Below, piece by piece: positions 37,301 to 49,361 of a stretch of DNA of 64,000 nt. The DNA is from Penicillus capitatus (lineage: Eukaryota; Chlorophyta), in the NCBI GenBank assembly GCA_965649825.1, contig OZ287705.1:806001-870000 (forward strand), written 5' to 3'. Position 1 is the first letter of the stretch; each line of letters starts with the position of its first letter. The position numbers were made by a program, and so were the translations under genes. The notes below the pieces were generated by a model. It was not told the origin of the DNA, did not search any database, and saw only the letters and a program-made list of their open reading frames with translations.

Positions 37301-38394
37301 CTGCTGGCGATTGGAATGTCGACGAGTCATATTTATCCTCCTCAGCTGCATACGATATCTCTTCTTTCATGTCGTCTAAAAGCAGTACAGTCCAAGAAAC
37401 CAAACGTGGATGCATAAGTGGGTGTACCTGGGTGTTCTACCCAGTCCTCTTGATATCTGCCCATGTCGATGGTATTCAAAGTGAGACGAACCACATTTAA
37501 GATGTCTTTATCCAATTCTAATTTGTGTCTTGTCTTTGTTCGTTTGTCAAACTCTGGACGATAACGAGCTAGAGGATATTTGCTGATCAACTGTGTTACC
37601 GATCCTTTGGCGCCATACTTTCTCCTGAATCACACACAAGCCACAAGATAATATCTCTGCCTACCAACAACAACTGAACCAGTGCAGCCCCATTTCTTTG
37701 CATGTTGCATCAAAGGTTGTGTTCGCTAGCTGATCAAATTGCTTTGGAACAACGATCTCCATGTCCTCGGACTGCATCAAGGTTTTATTGAGGTATTCTT
37801 TCAGTTTTAATCCCTGCTGCTTTGCTTTTGTCGTTGACTCAGTGAGCGAAAACAGATCATCTACACATAATGAGTGTGTGCAACAACTCTAAATCCATGG
37901 AGGCAGAATCAAAGCACTGACTTGATTTTGTGCTCGCAGCATTCTCATCATAGAGTGACAGATTCCAAGCATCATCTTCACCGGGCCGGGTGACGTCATG
38001 GTCCTCAAAAGACGATCCACTGACGCGAGATTTCTTTGATAAATCACCGAACGCGGATTCGTAGAAGTCAAGGTCTTCTTCTTTGCCGTCTTGAGAAGAC
38101 ACAAGCCAACTTTCTATCCCTTTGCTACTCTTTTTCGGCCGTTGAGCTTTGCGTCTGTTGAGATCTTCTCACAGCAAAGAACAACATCGTAAGACAAGCA
38201 AAATACGATTCTGCATACCTTTCCATGGCTGTTGCTTCGAATATCGAGGCTGTAGCGAAGCTGGACATGATAATGGATGAAAGACAAGGTGATGGTGAAG
38301 GCCACTTACTTCCCTTACTCTTGGAAGCCAAATGTCGAATGGCTAGGGAGAAAAGATATCGATCCGGGCGTTGATGGGAGCATCCTGTATACAT
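34391..38394 (-). CDS. DEAH/RHA-type RNA helicase, DHX36-like
   Basis: Eleven exons (38394-38310, 38249-38219, 38154-37922, 37860-37665, 37624-37428, 37375-37354, 37300-36459, 36411-36230, 36179-35950, 35900-34604, 34549-34391) give 1157 residues. The helicase core has Walker [28 protein letters not shown], the DEIH box in [18 protein letters not shown] in LMSATLD, then [13 protein letters not shown] and [11 protein letters not shown]. Winged-helix, ratchet and OB-fold regions follow. This group unwinds RNA and G-quadruplexes; the closest layouts are animal DHX36/DHX57 and plant DExH proteins. The acidic N-terminal third contains a 22-bp exon (37354-37375). The core is certain; the five most 5' exons come from phase fitting. 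Confidence 0.92.
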
Positions 38395-38962
38395 ACACTG
38401 TTTACCCCGTTAGGAAGATAAGAAGAACCTGTCGGGAAGGCAACATGCTGAACCCTTGAGAGTAGGATCTCTAGACATAGGTGTCTGGCTGTGCTCTACC
38501 GCAACACACCAACAAGTGTATGAACAGGGATCCGATCTGAAGATGGGGCGAGTCGCACATGAATACTGCTGGCGCACGTCTTTCCGACTTCCGACAGCGC
38601 AAGCATTCGATTTTTTTGATGGCATAGAAGACGCGAATCATCGACTACAATCATCAAGACATTACACTCTCGCAGAGCAAGATGACGTGACACAACATGA
38701 TCGGACTCCACTTTCATTCCTTTCTGTTGCATTCTCTTCAGGAATGTCAATTGATCTCTGCTAGATAAAAAATCTCGACTACAATGATTCAGACAGCAGG
38801 GTCCGTGGATAGAAGTGAAAACGAAATGCCAGATAGACTGCACGAAAGTGAGAGAAGTGTATCCACACCAACTCGTCCCCATATTGCATGAGAAGGAAAA
38901 AAACAGCAATCACTTTCGTATTTGAGATTGATGACATCAGAGAGTGTATTTTGCGGTTTAGG
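38395..38962. other. 568-bp gap without a defensible gene
   Basis: Between the helicase start and the lipase stop, both on the minus strand. Short ORFs exist on both strands but show no domain and no splice partner. Expected content is the helicase promoter and the lipase 3' untranslated region. Confidence 0.5.
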
Positions 38963-41081
38963 TTAAGAACTGTTGTCTTCTTCCTTTTCTACTGTTTTGG
39001 ACGATTGGATCTCTTTTGTTTTGGTGATTCGCATTGGACGTCCACGCATCTTGACATCTTTCTTGAAGAATTTGTCAACAGCGGCTTTCACGATCTCGTA
39101 GTAGTACGGTTGCATATGCGTCCGAACACTCATTCCAGCAAAAGCCCTTGCGCGGATGACTTTTCCATCGTCTTTGAACTCGTCCTCGATGTTTTGCACA
39201 TCGTCTGCGATATTTCCAGACTGAAAGTTCTTCCCCTCGAGGGTCACCTCTCCGTTGATCTGAAGGAGCACTTCGTATTTCGTGTGCGAATAGATAATTG
39301 GTGGAAGGAAATGGACAAGATCGGTCGAGTTGACAACCCGGAGACTTTTGTCAACCGTCTGGTTGTAGTTTCGCACAAAGCCATCGTTCCCAACTCGCGG
39401 AGCTCCAAAGTTCATCATTCCCACCTTCGGACCGACAAATACGTCTGTGTTGTCACGATGGATCCTCAAGATGTTCATAAACGACTTCAAGAACGACTTG
39501 TCCACGGGTACTCTAGAGAGACAGACGGTTTGAGATTATCGTCATCATCATTGAGAGAGAACAACGCACTTTCTGTTTGCGATTTCAAAGGCACAGAATG
39601 TGGCTAATGCGCCGCCCAGAGAATGACCTGTAACACATACAGTCCAATCCTCGTCCCAGTCCGTAATATCGTAGACGATTCTGAGAACGGATTCTCGAAT
39701 AGAATCGTAGGCATCTCTAAAGCCTTTGTGGACTTTGATGTCTTTGTCTAAAAGCTCCGTGGTGGGCTTCATGGCATAGTTTGTCGATAACTGAGAGGCT
39801 GTGAGCGGCACAGGCGTGAACGTGAGATCCGTAAGGATATCTTTTAGTCTATTGATTTCTGTTCCTCTGAATGCAACGATAACCACTTTGGCGTCGTTGT
39901 TGACATGGATCCATGCTTGTGTGCCAGTTGTCTTGGCGTCAATAAAGGCCACCGGATTTGTGCTGATGAACCCAATATCTGTCATATTCGTGATGTCCTT
40001 CCAGTTTGTTTCATCTTCGTCTGTCTCTTGTCTCTCCATCCACTTGCTACTGTCCTCTTCCAAGTCCATTTCGGACAGAGCGTCTGTGACGGACATAAAT
40101 TTGGCAGTAAAGCATACGCTGCCATGTTTGCCGTTGTCCTCGTTCTTATGTGTGAGATTGACCTCCATTTTCTGAGCGCAATGTTTTTTCAGTTTGGAAA
40201 GATCCAACACTGCTGTTCCGAGATGATCATCCTTGTCGATAGCGTTCATCATTGCACCCATACCTGTCCGCGTGTCTTTGTCCAAAACAGAGATAGTCAA
40301 CTGGGCATCTGTAATCGGCTCCAGTTGACGTTTTCTGAGGAGCAAATAGTGAGTCGAATCATTCCACACAGGACTCCCTGTATCGAATTTGGTTTCGCTT
40401 TTGGAGCATGATTCCCCTACTGAAAAGATGACGTAGGGATCACTATGTCCTTGGAACAATCCCTAGTTCCATGACAAAGTGTTTAGTGCATGTCGCAGAT
40501 GGATGGGATGATATCTCACATCAGAGTCTCTGAGGCCTTTTGCACTGTGCAGTTCGATCTTCAGTATACCCTCCAACGACTTGGTCAGCTCAGCCCTATG
40601 CAATGCATTCATGCATAAGTCACTAGACAGAAGCGACACGCGAACGCACATACCATTGGAAGTGTCGAATCTCGTTTTCCCGAACGGTTGTTTCGACGAG
40701 CCCGTCGACTTGTGCATTCTCGTAAGCCGAGAATGCGTAGTTTCCCATATTAGAGATTCCAGCCATGAGGGTCGACCGAGCAGGGTCATACATGTTGATC
40801 GGCTTCAGATAAGGGAAAAGTTTGTTGAACGCATCGGCGACGGTCGTGTCTATAAACGTTTGAGATTGGGTCCTGCTGAACCCTGGCAGAAAACTCTAAA
40901 CACGACAATTCGTCAGCTGGTTCGTGTCTCGAGAAAAAAAAGGTAACGATGTCGCGCGTTGGTGCTTTATTCGAACCGTCATTCACCAACAAGGCTCGAA
41001 TGAGCGTTTTAGTTGCGCTTTTTACGCAGCACGGGTTTCGCGCGACCTTCGCCGTTGTGAGGGTTTTCACGATGCGTTTAT
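38963..41081 (-). CDS. C2-domain class 3 lipase
   Basis: Supported exons are 41081-40948, 40895-40654, 40595-40520, 40462-39570 and 39512-38963. A C2 domain (LEGILKIELHSAKGLRDSD through GHSDPYVIFSVG to about 40150) binds membranes, probably with Ca2+ through its Asp residues. The lipase domain follows: WIHVNNDAKVVIVAFRGTE, the nucleophile elbow VTGHSLGGALATF at 39606-39645, MNFGAPRVGNDGF, and the catalytic Asp/His region VNSTDLVHFLPP. It should hydrolyse acylglycerols or galactolipids. The 5' end is unsettled: an upstream piece near 41172-41346 fits by phase but lacks an ATG, while an ATG at about 41187 has a good GTATGT donor with an awkward acceptor. An internal ATG near 40796 is the shortest start. 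Confidence 0.85.
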
Positions 41082-41477
41082 CTACGCCGGGACGCGTGTT
41101 GGCAGCACAACGAGAAAACGCATTCGGGTCATCCGCATGTCACAGCACAGTGCTTAGCACACAGCACATACCTTGAGGCCTTCCATGGTCGATGAGAAGA
41201 AGCGGTGAAAGACTGACTGGAGCGTTGCCGAAAGAAAGATGTGCGGAGTTTGTCTTCGAGTCGCACTTCTTAACCAAGTGTTTCTTTCGTCTACGCTGTT
41301 CTAATACCGAAGGATACTGAAAGAGCGGAAAAGACGGGCCGGTCACAGAAACAAACGAACTATGTGCGAATTTGAAACTGTTTCACAAACACGTAGAACA
41401 AACTTGGAAAACCAATTTACGGCCTCAGGTTAAATAATGCCTTCTCTTCATGACATAAATTTGTCGATGAAGCTCAG

Positions 41478-42113
41478 CTTCCCGGCGGAGTAGGTCTCTC
41501 TACAAGAACGACGATCTTAAAAAACCGTCGAAGCTGCAACGCATATGCCTGATCAAGTTCGCGGTCTCTTCTGATGGCGGCTTTTATCTGTTGAAGCTTC
41601 TTGCCATATACCCTTTCCCTTTTGGAGACGATGAATCTCTCTTTGATATTGCAGCACGTTATCTTAACACAGTAAAGAAGTAAAGAATGAGAGATGGTTG
41701 TTTCGAATCAGGGTTGTTTGGCTATCGATCAAAGGCCATAGGACAGCAACAGCTTCCTGTCTTCCAATTTAGGATAAGACATGCTGCGATGGTCATTAAC
41801 AGTGACGCCTTGTTCCCAACCTGAATAACGAATGCTTCTAGCAGAGCCAGCCTCTGGTCCCAATGGATGATCTACACGTGTGCATACAACAGCACGCTGA
41901 AAGACATGTCGTCCGGCAAGAAACAGGTGTGATATTCGAGATGCTGACCCATGTGATCACATATGATGCCTCCAAGAAACAGCAACCCTTTTCTGTGGAA
42001 CGTCCATTGTGCGCCGAAAGATTACCTTTAAACTTCTTGTTCTTGTTTGTATCCGTTGTCCCTCTTGGAATGGAGTTCGCTGGCATCTTTACTTCCATCT
42101 GCCTTGTCTGCAT
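41478..42113 (-). CDS. unknown basic protein, two to three exons
   Basis: Exons 42113-41949 and 41896-41729, joined by a 52-bp intron, give 110 basic residues with no acid-rich or hydrophobic segment. Further downstream on the same strand, 41660-41478 holds a strongly coding-like frame (SKRERVYGKKLQQIKAAIRR, DQAYALQLRRFF) that ends in a stop and may be the true last exon; the connecting intron was not resolved. No family is recognised. It is divergent from ALG9, with 55 bp between starts. Confidence 0.4.
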
Positions 42114-42168
42114 AAGAGGTGAACCATCGATCGCCAAGAAAAAGAGAAACTGGACAAGATACTCGAGA

Positions 42169-44238
42169 ATGGATGAGGCATCTGTGGAGAGACAGAGAGA
42201 ACATCCATCTATCTACTCCGCCGTCGAGAGTTGCCAGAACATCGTCCCCGGCGTCATCATTCTCATAATGCAGCGTCTACGCGTCTCCTGGTTCTTCTGT
42301 GCTTCTCTTCTTCTTCGCCTTTGCGGTGCCGCGTTGAACATTGTTCATGACTGCGACGAGGTTTATAACTATTGGGAGCCTTTGCATCGATTGCTCTACG
42401 GATTCGGGAAGGAACCGTGGGAATACAGTCCACAATATGCGCTCCGCTCTTATCTCTATATCATCCTGCATTGGATATTCGCCGCCCCGCTTTCGTGGAT
42501 CTTTGGCAGCGCTGTCTACAAAGTTCTCGTTTTTTACGGTGTGCGATGCGTGTTTGCAGTCATCTCTGCCATCCTCGAAATGCAGCTGTACAGGTGTAGA
42601 CCCAGATCATTGGACATAGAGGTCTAAAAGCGGCCGTGCTATGTGTTAGGAGTGTGACTCGTGTATTTCCAGCTGTTTCATCTCTGTTGGCTGTCAGTCT
42701 TCTGTGCAATGCCGGGCTGTCTTTGGCAAGCACCACCTTTTTGCCAAGCACCTTCGCGATGCACTGCATGACAGCAGCTGCTGTCGCTGTTGTGCATCAA
42801 AACACCAAGGTCTGAAATCCTCTCTTGCCTTTCGGATGAGCGAAGCAGTCTTTTCAGGCAGTCATCTTTGCAGCTGTCTTGGCTGTTGTGTTGGGATGGC
42901 CTGTGTGTGGAGTGGCTTTTCTTCCGTATGCCATTCACGTTCTCCTACAACCACACCTCTTCCAATCGTTCTCTTTTCTGTTTGCATCACTGGTTGCTGT
43001 CCTCATTCCGTTCTCACTGAGTGATTTCCTGTTCTATGGTAGAACAACGGTTTGATCTGTGTCCCTTGTCGGGTCACGCACTCAATGTCTGACGTGTGTG
43101 ACTAGTTGTCCTTGTGGAACTTCGTCGAGTATAATGTGATTGGAGGAGGCCAAAGTGCTCTGTACGGAGTCGAGTCGACAAGCTTCTACTTAAGGAATGG
43201 CCTATTGAATTTCAATGTGCTGCTTTTCTTGTCCTTTTGCTTTCCGGTATGTACATAGAACAATCTGCAGATGGTTTTGATTCGAAGTCATTGAGGTTCT
43301 TGTCTTGATTCTTCCTTCGAACAATTCAACGAAGGACGCTTCGGCCAACACAAGACAAACGGGAATACCAAATAGAGCTGACCTTAGAAGGCTGTTTCTG
43401 GCATGCTGTCCGGCCTATGTGTGGATAGGGGCATTATCCCTTTTGCCACACAAGGAAGAGCGATTCCTGTACGTTGTCTACTCTCAGGTAAATCTTCTGT
43501 CTTCCATTATCCAAAACACGAACATGCTGTAGATCTGTGTCAGTGGTGCATTGAGTCTCGGCCTCATTGCTCAGTGGATGGCGCACCTGCACATTCCCAA
43601 GGTGCCCATTAGGTGCCTAAGTCAGTTACTGGTATCGATGAGTCTCTTTGCCTACGTCACTCTTTCTATCATGCGGATTGCGGCTGTATGGGTGAACTTT
43701 CGAGCGCCTATGTCCATCTACAGGGCTCTTCCATTGTCTCCAACCAAAGACAGAGTATATGTCTGCACCGGAGATGAATGGCATCGATTTCCATCATCTT
43801 TCTTCCTTCCATCTCCCTCATACAGACTTGGATACTTGGAACAGAAGTTTGATGGTAAGACATCATCCATCCACTCTTTGACAGAGTTCGTCGTTGTCTC
43901 TGACGACATCGTCAGGTTTGCTTCCGGGCGATTTCTCTGAGGAGGAGATGGGAACATGCGTATTGCATCGTCACTTCAATGACCAAAACCGAGTGGCGCA
44001 AGAAAACTATGTAGATATTGGTGCATGCGATTTCATTGTGGATTTCGTAGCGCCTGGGGGAGATACCTTGGCAGCCCGGTACGATCCAGATGGCAAATGG
44101 TCGGTTATTTCGAGTTTGAAAATCATGGATCGCCTGTATTCTCCCTGGTTGACACGCGTCCTCTACTTTCCAGTCCTCAACGACGTCTATAACAACTTTG
44201 GGATGTATGTTTTGTACGAAAAGGCCCGCGGAACGTGA
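42169..44238 (+). CDS. ALG9: ALG9 alpha-1,2-mannosyltransferase (GT22)
   Basis: Seven exons (42169-42595, 42673-42809, 42858-43049, 43106-43246, 43296-43487, 43533-43854, 43916-44238) encode 577 residues. The N-terminal luminal motif DCDEVYNYWEPLHRLLYG carries the acidic residues typical of GT22 enzymes, followed by WEYSPQYALRSYLY and eight or more hydrophobic spans, including SLASTTFLPSTFAM. HKEERFLYVVYSQ is the second family signature, and a soluble C-terminal domain has CDFIVDF and SPWLTRVLYFPV. The enzyme adds mannoses to the dolichol-linked glycan in the ER lumen. The start was chosen as the first ATG before the conserved helix. Confidence 0.95.
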
Positions 44239-44465
44239 ACTCGGGCGGAAGTGCTGTGTACTGGATTTAGAGCATACCGTCGCATTCACTGAAATTTCCC
44301 GTTTCAGCTAGATCAGATGGCCGTTGACCGCTCGCTTTGTTATTCGCAATGCTCAGGACAAACGGTTTGCCTCTACTTAAAGGACGCATTTGGATGCAGA
44401 TTCATAAACTCCTCACGCATAGTTAAAGCACTTCCTCTATCGTTCGTCTTTACTCGCGCAAGAGC

Positions 44466-45818
44466 ATGAAGATGACTCCTCTCGGACAGATTCTTGTCGT
44501 TGTCGTTCTCTCCGTTACCTTGTTGCCGGCAGAAGTTCAGGGTACATTACTGGCAGCGCATGCTCGCCGTTGACTACGGGCGTTGTGATAAGCCATCTTG
44601 GTTTCGCAGGGAATAATACAAAAGCCACGGTCGTTGCAGAGGTGAATGGCAGTGGCCATGCAAATGGAATAGCAAAGGCCGTTACAGACGGGAAGACGGG
44701 CTCAGGAAACAGCGAGGCAAATGTCAGTCCTGCGTCCCGCCTCTCCGAGACCCAATAGCGAATTTGTATATATCGTTAGGTCAGAGTTGTCGGAAAGGAT
44801 GGAGGCTCTGTTAAGGGTGAAGTGACAGCCGTATCTAAAGACGGCGGCGACGCGAAGGCTTCTCTTGCAGTGGAGGCAGCAGGTACACAAGGCAGATATT
44901 GATTGACTCATGTCAAACTGTAATGGGTCGCAGATGGTGCCACAGTCGATTCGAAGGTGGCGGCTGTTGCCGAAGGAGAAGGCGCAACGGCTGTGCTGGA
45001 AAAAGTCATCGCCGCAAGTAAGACACTCTGCTCGCTTTCCTGACCTGCGATTGCGAGCCTCGATTCGTGGATACAGATGGCAATGTTGATGTGGCGACTG
45101 TTTCTGTGAAACAGGCTATCGCTAAGGGAAACGGAGTTGTTGCTGCACGCATTCTGGACAAAGCCTTCGTGAATGGCAAACTTGTGCACGAGGACGTCAG
45201 GGAAGGTAAGGGACATTCCGACCACATCGCATACAGAATTCACTCTCACATTTTTAGTCGTCTATGTCTCATTGGTCAAAGCCGTCGATGATCATTCCAT
45301 CGATCGCTATGCCATTGCAAAGTTCATCTATCAGGCAGTCTCCTCGTCTGAAGGCAATCCCGCTGCCTTTGTCAAGCTGCTTGCGCGATTAGTCAAGGAA
45401 CGTGATTGCGATTATGTCTTTCTGATTTTGGAAGAGGTCGAACGGCTTGCCGTCGCCGATGGAAAGGACGAATTCCTTCTCTCCATGATTTACAATGAAC
45501 GTCCTCTTGTTCGTTGCTTCTATCCTGCCTGCTCAAGTAAATGACATTGCCCACAACTGCTGCTTCATCTGACAGATGTCTGCTGCAACAGCTCACGAGC
45601 CTTGTTGCTCCATTAATCGCATCAAGACCAATTTCTGCGAACTCTGTCCAATGTGCGTTCTCATCCGTCTTTGATCGAGTACATCGTTCGATGGTATTGT
45701 GATGTGACTTAGGAATGGAATGTGTGACTATAAATCTTACGGGAAAAAATATATTGATGTCCTCAAGACGGCTCCAGATACAAAGGGCGTTATCAAGAAA
45801 TGCGCATGCCCTGTTTAA
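44466..45818 (+). CDS. orphan secreted protein with Cys-rich C-terminus
   Basis: Eight exons (44466-44541, 44610-44722, 44780-44882, 44934-45017, 45077-45205, 45258-45536, 45592-45652, 45713-45818) give 316 residues. Residues 1-25 form a classical signal peptide (ILVVVVLSVTLLPAEVQG). Next come about 100 residues built from loosely repeated Ala/Val/Gly/Asp strands (VAEVNGSGHANG, VVGKDGGSVKG, AVSKDGGDAK, KVAAVAEGEG), each roughly one exon long. A mixed helical segment follows, then a tail with twelve Cys in about 65 residues, including PCCSINR, CELCPMNGMC and KCACPV. It is probably disulfide-bonded and extracellular or vacuolar. No known family is recognised. All phases are consistent across seven introns. 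Confidence 0.7.
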
Positions 45819-46193
45819 GTTAAGAACCGAAGATATGCACTTCAGAATAAGAAGTAGTTATGCCTTCTCGTTCAAAGACGGCGGATAGAATCAAGTTTCG
45901 CTGGATGATATGGTCACGAGACATGTTCGCGGAGAATAGACATTTCTCCGTTAAGATGTTTCAGCCACTATCACTGGTTGCACTCCATCATAAGCGATTG
46001 CTCGTCGCGGAGAGAATAACAAGAGCAGTTCATTCGGACGTCCCTACCGTTTTGTTAAACTGACCGTGTAACACTGTCTAGTTATAACAACCCCGTATTC
46101 TTAACGGCACTGCCTCTCATTCCGAGATCTCCTTGAAAAACAGTTGTATACATGCATGTCAGTTGAATCCCTCTCTCCAATGCATGTCTCTCT
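45819..46193. other. intergenic, with one short ORF
   Basis: The gap between the secreted-protein stop and the stop of the Tim44-like gene. A 67-codon plus-strand ORF at 45860-46063 (Arg- and His-rich) begins with ATG but has no domain or splice partner, and is more likely 3' untranslated sequence. Confidence 0.45.
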
Positions 46194-47635
46194 CTAGGCA
46201 ATGTTCAGGACAGTCCATCCAGGACTGTTCTCTTCGTAGGGGAGAACGGTAATCGGGCCACGGACAAATGTCCATAGATCTCGACGCACAGAGGTTCTGT
46301 CTTCAACCACCTCACCCGTCGAACGAAAGAGCCTGTAGTGTTCATTTCTGGTGAATCGCACATATATCATCACAAAAAAGCTCTCCTTTCCATCCACCAC
46401 ATCTGGAATGTCGAATTCGTTGCCAAACCTAAAATCGATGCACAGATGCCACGTCGCGAATGTGAAATGCTGAGACATACTGAATCAGTGTCTTTGCTTT
46501 GACGATCTTCAATGCATAGACGTATGCTCCGAGAATGTTCTCAGGGGTGATCGAAAACTGCAATCCTTTGTTTCGAAATTCATCCGATGCATCCCTAGAA
46601 CGGAACGCACAATTTTCAAACGAACTCTCAATCTCCAAAGCTTGCCTTACTTCATCGTTCTGTGCAGTTTGCTGGACACCATTGGCTTAAGTGTCTCGAA
46701 GTCTCCCTCTTCGAACAAGTGGTTCACTTCAGCAAGATTGTGAACCCATGGTGATTTCGATGGCATTTCATCGTACCCATATAGAACGCATCCTTTGCTC
46801 CTTCGAGGAAATCAGAGATGTCAAAATTGCTGTCGATCACATTCTTAACGATGTGTTGATAGAATCCATTCTACACAGCAGCAGATGGACTCGTTTTCTC
46901 GGCAAAGGCTCCAAAGAATCTCGTGGCCTTACGAAGATTGCCTCAACAAACGTGGACGTCCCTGCCAACCAATTCCGAAGAAATGGACTGAATCCCTGCA
47001 GCGCCTGCCCACGAAAGTTGAATGCCTTTTTCGAATTCTGAAGACCATCAAGAAAATCTGAGACAGAACGCTCATCCGGCATTCTATTCCCCATCCATCA
47101 TAACGCACCTGTCAGTCTTTTCACTTGTTGCTTGATATCGTCGTCAACCGAAGTCGACGGATCGGAGGCAACATTTCCTTTCTCATTCGCCCCTCTCTTG
47201 TCGTTTGGATTCTCTTCTTTCATCTGATCCATGCGAGCAGACTGCTGCTTTCCCTCTGTTGTCTCTGTAGGTGTGGCAGGCGCAGCAGGACTCTCATTTT
47301 TGGCCTTGTCCGCTGCATTCTTGATGCCTTCTGTAGAGGAAGGCTTTGATTCTGAGGTTTTCCCGTTTTTGTGTTTATTATCCGATGAATACGTCGAACA
47401 GAATCGATTCAACAGCTCCGACTTCGACTCTCCGACAGAAGACAGAAACTGAGAGAACACTTGTCTCGAGGACGATACAAGAGTCCCCTACCGGAAAGAG
47501 GCGTGTTCTTTCGGGAACTCTTGTACCCCTTTCGCTTTGTGGTTTTATGCGTTCGGCACCAATCCTTACCAAAAAGTCTCTCAGCGAAGAAGAAGAAGAC
47601 TGCAGCGATCGCAATGTTCTATAGCTGCGAGACAT
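46194..47635 (-). CDS. Tim44-like mitochondrial import protein
   Basis: Seven exons (47635-47492, 47448-47109, 47057-46933, 46870-46777, 46726-46651, 46594-46481, 46428-46194) give 375 residues. The N-terminus MSRSYRTLRSLQSSSSSLR is a typical mitochondrial presequence, then a Lys/Glu-rich stretch. The C-terminal half has the Tim44/MRPL45 domain: FDISDFLEGAKDAFY, LFEEGDFETLKPMV, SITPENILGAYVYALKI and, near the end, STGEVVEDRTSVRRDLWTF. Tim44 anchors mtHsp70 to the TIM23 channel on the matrix side. The wider family includes ribosome-associated proteins, so the exact role is inferred. Exon 1 may end earlier at a GTAAGG donor, which would shorten the protein without changing frame. Confidence 0.78.
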
Positions 47636-47886
47636 GGCTACGCGAACACGATATCGCCGTCATCTACTTCATTTTCAGCATCATCTTCTCGCAGTCGAAG
47701 CGGTGGAAGGTCCCGTCCACGGTAGACGGTTGATGAGAACGTCGAATGACACACAAATGCATGCACGCCATTCGACAACGAGGGGATAGCGGATGCAACA
47801 AAGTGCAAGGATCATCATTCACAGAATAGAAGAGTGTCTAAACAGAGGTCTCTCACATTGGGTATTGTACCGTGTGCATCGGAGCC

Positions 47887-48695
47887 TTATGCTATTTCCT
47901 GTGTCGGATAATCAAAGACCACCTCTCTTCCAGTGAGCTTCTTGTAGACTCCCATGAATGTATCCAACTTATATTCAGTGGCGTTCCGCTCCTTGGCATC
48001 CAGAAAGACCTGAAACAAGCGAACATTTGGCGGCGGCAAAGATTGATTTGGCTTATGCCTTCAACACTTTGGAACCATCTGCTCGATATCGCACACGTTT
48101 GCCAACGACCTCTGTTGGAAAAACAACATCTTCCAGAATGGCATTATGGACCTGACATGCACACCACCATTACCACCATCATCGTTGCCGAGGCCAACAT
48201 AGTTGGATACTATACCGATGTAAGCGTACGACTCCTTGGCCGTGCCCGAGTGTATCCCACTTTTGGGACACTCAGAATTCTTCGAACCCCGACGATCACA
48301 ACGTCTTTGCCACTAAACCTCTTTTCCAGCTCTCGCACTAACCGAGGCTGAATCTGGTGATAAAGATTCAGCAAACGGAATGGGACCTCAAAGAAGAGAT
48401 GCCATTCGTTTGTAGGTTCCTTCATTCAAGAGAGAGCAGAACGGGTCACTTGAATGACAATCGCTTTTCTCGTCGTGCCAACGATGTCGACCTCTTTGGC
48501 ACCACTGATGTATAAATCTCTTAGAGCTGCTTTCAGTTCAGTGTTGGTAGCTTCGAGATCGAACAGTGCCTAGCCAGAGTACTTTGGCCAGGAAGTGTCT
48601 TTGCCGCCAAAGAGTGATACCTGTGCGACAGATGTTTCGAACGGATCCGGCTCGCCTCCTTTCTCTTTAAGGATTTTATTCCGAGCACCGGCCAT
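47887..48695 (-). CDS. RPS7: 40S ribosomal protein eS7
   Basis: Five exons (48695-48621, 48569-48450, 48386-48216, 48151-48059, 48009-47887) encode 193 residues, the standard length. Clear family strings are [66 protein letters not shown] and [17 protein letters not shown]. It is a cytosolic small-subunit protein. The fourth intron (48010-48058) has a GC donor: the GT alternative ten bases upstream would delete three residues from the highly conserved DGSRLIK-type strand, here DGSKVLK. It is divergent from the ORF at 48778, with 82 bp between starts. Confidence 0.96.
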
Positions 48696-48777
48696 TGTCT
48701 TCAACCGCGAGCTCGCTCAGAAATGCGCCGCCAGATAGAGCCTTAACGATCGTATCTTTTTCATTATCTAGTGAGCA

Positions 48778-49119
48778 ATGTCTTCCATTCAAACGTTGAC
48801 GGGTAGCGCGGAAAAATGGCGCCGTGCCATGCAACAACGATCGAGGAGATGCAGGGTGACGATCCGATGTGTCCGAAGCGAAAGGTCTATCTTTCAAGCA
48901 CATCCGCCGAGAGGAAGAGTCACTCTCTTGGACGTCGAAGACGCAGTGATGGCTTGCTCTGTGTGTCGTGACGATAAGAGTCGCCACGAATGCTTCGAAA
49001 TCTTCGGCATTGATGCGAAGAGGGTCGACGTGTACTATCACATCACAAAAAGCCTCGAAGATACCATCCAAAAGAATGATCCTGTTCCAATGCGCTGCCG
49101 CATCATGTTTAAAAGATAG
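48778..49119 (+). CDS. unknown 113-residue protein
   Basis: A single-exon frame of 113 codons starts at an ATG 82 bp from the eS7 start. It is basic, with one CxxC pair (ACSVCRDD) and a helical C-terminus. No family is recognised. The same stretch is also open on the minus strand, but that frame collides with the eS7 leader. The plus-strand call rests on length and position only. Confidence 0.4.
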   Translation: MSSIQTLTGSAEKWRRAMQQRSRRCRVTIRCVRSERSIFQAHPPRGRVTLLDVEDAVMACSVCRDDKSRHECFEIFGIDAKRVDVYYHITKSLEDTIQKNDPVPMRCRIMFKR

Positions 49120-49361
49120 ATCATTATTTTTGTGTAGTCGCTGTCTCGCATCACACATTTGCCTGATGATGTTCTACTATGACGCGACAAACAATAATGT
49201 CCGCATTCAGCAACTATCTTTTTTGTTTCTGACTGAGAAGAATGGAGCGTCTCTGTTTGATAATCGGGTTGTATTCCTGTTCAACGCGTAACGAATGCCG
49301 TGTGCAGCACAGAAGATGATCGGACTTGTAAATCGACCCATGTTTGTATCTGACATTGTCA

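Noticed and set aside
38496-38909. 137-codon minus-strand ORF between helicase and lipase
   Set aside because: Its composition is irregular, with scattered Cys and His, no domain and no splice partner; more likely chance.
46590-46730. Apparent one-base frameshift in the Tim44-like gene
   Set aside because: A 56-bp intron (46595-46650) with a GTAAGG donor and TTCTAG acceptor restores frame and joins two conserved segments, so no frameshift is needed.
48676-49158. 160-codon minus-strand ORF at the eS7 start
   Set aside because: It overlaps the eS7 first exon in another frame, starts at no usable site for eS7 and lacks a domain.
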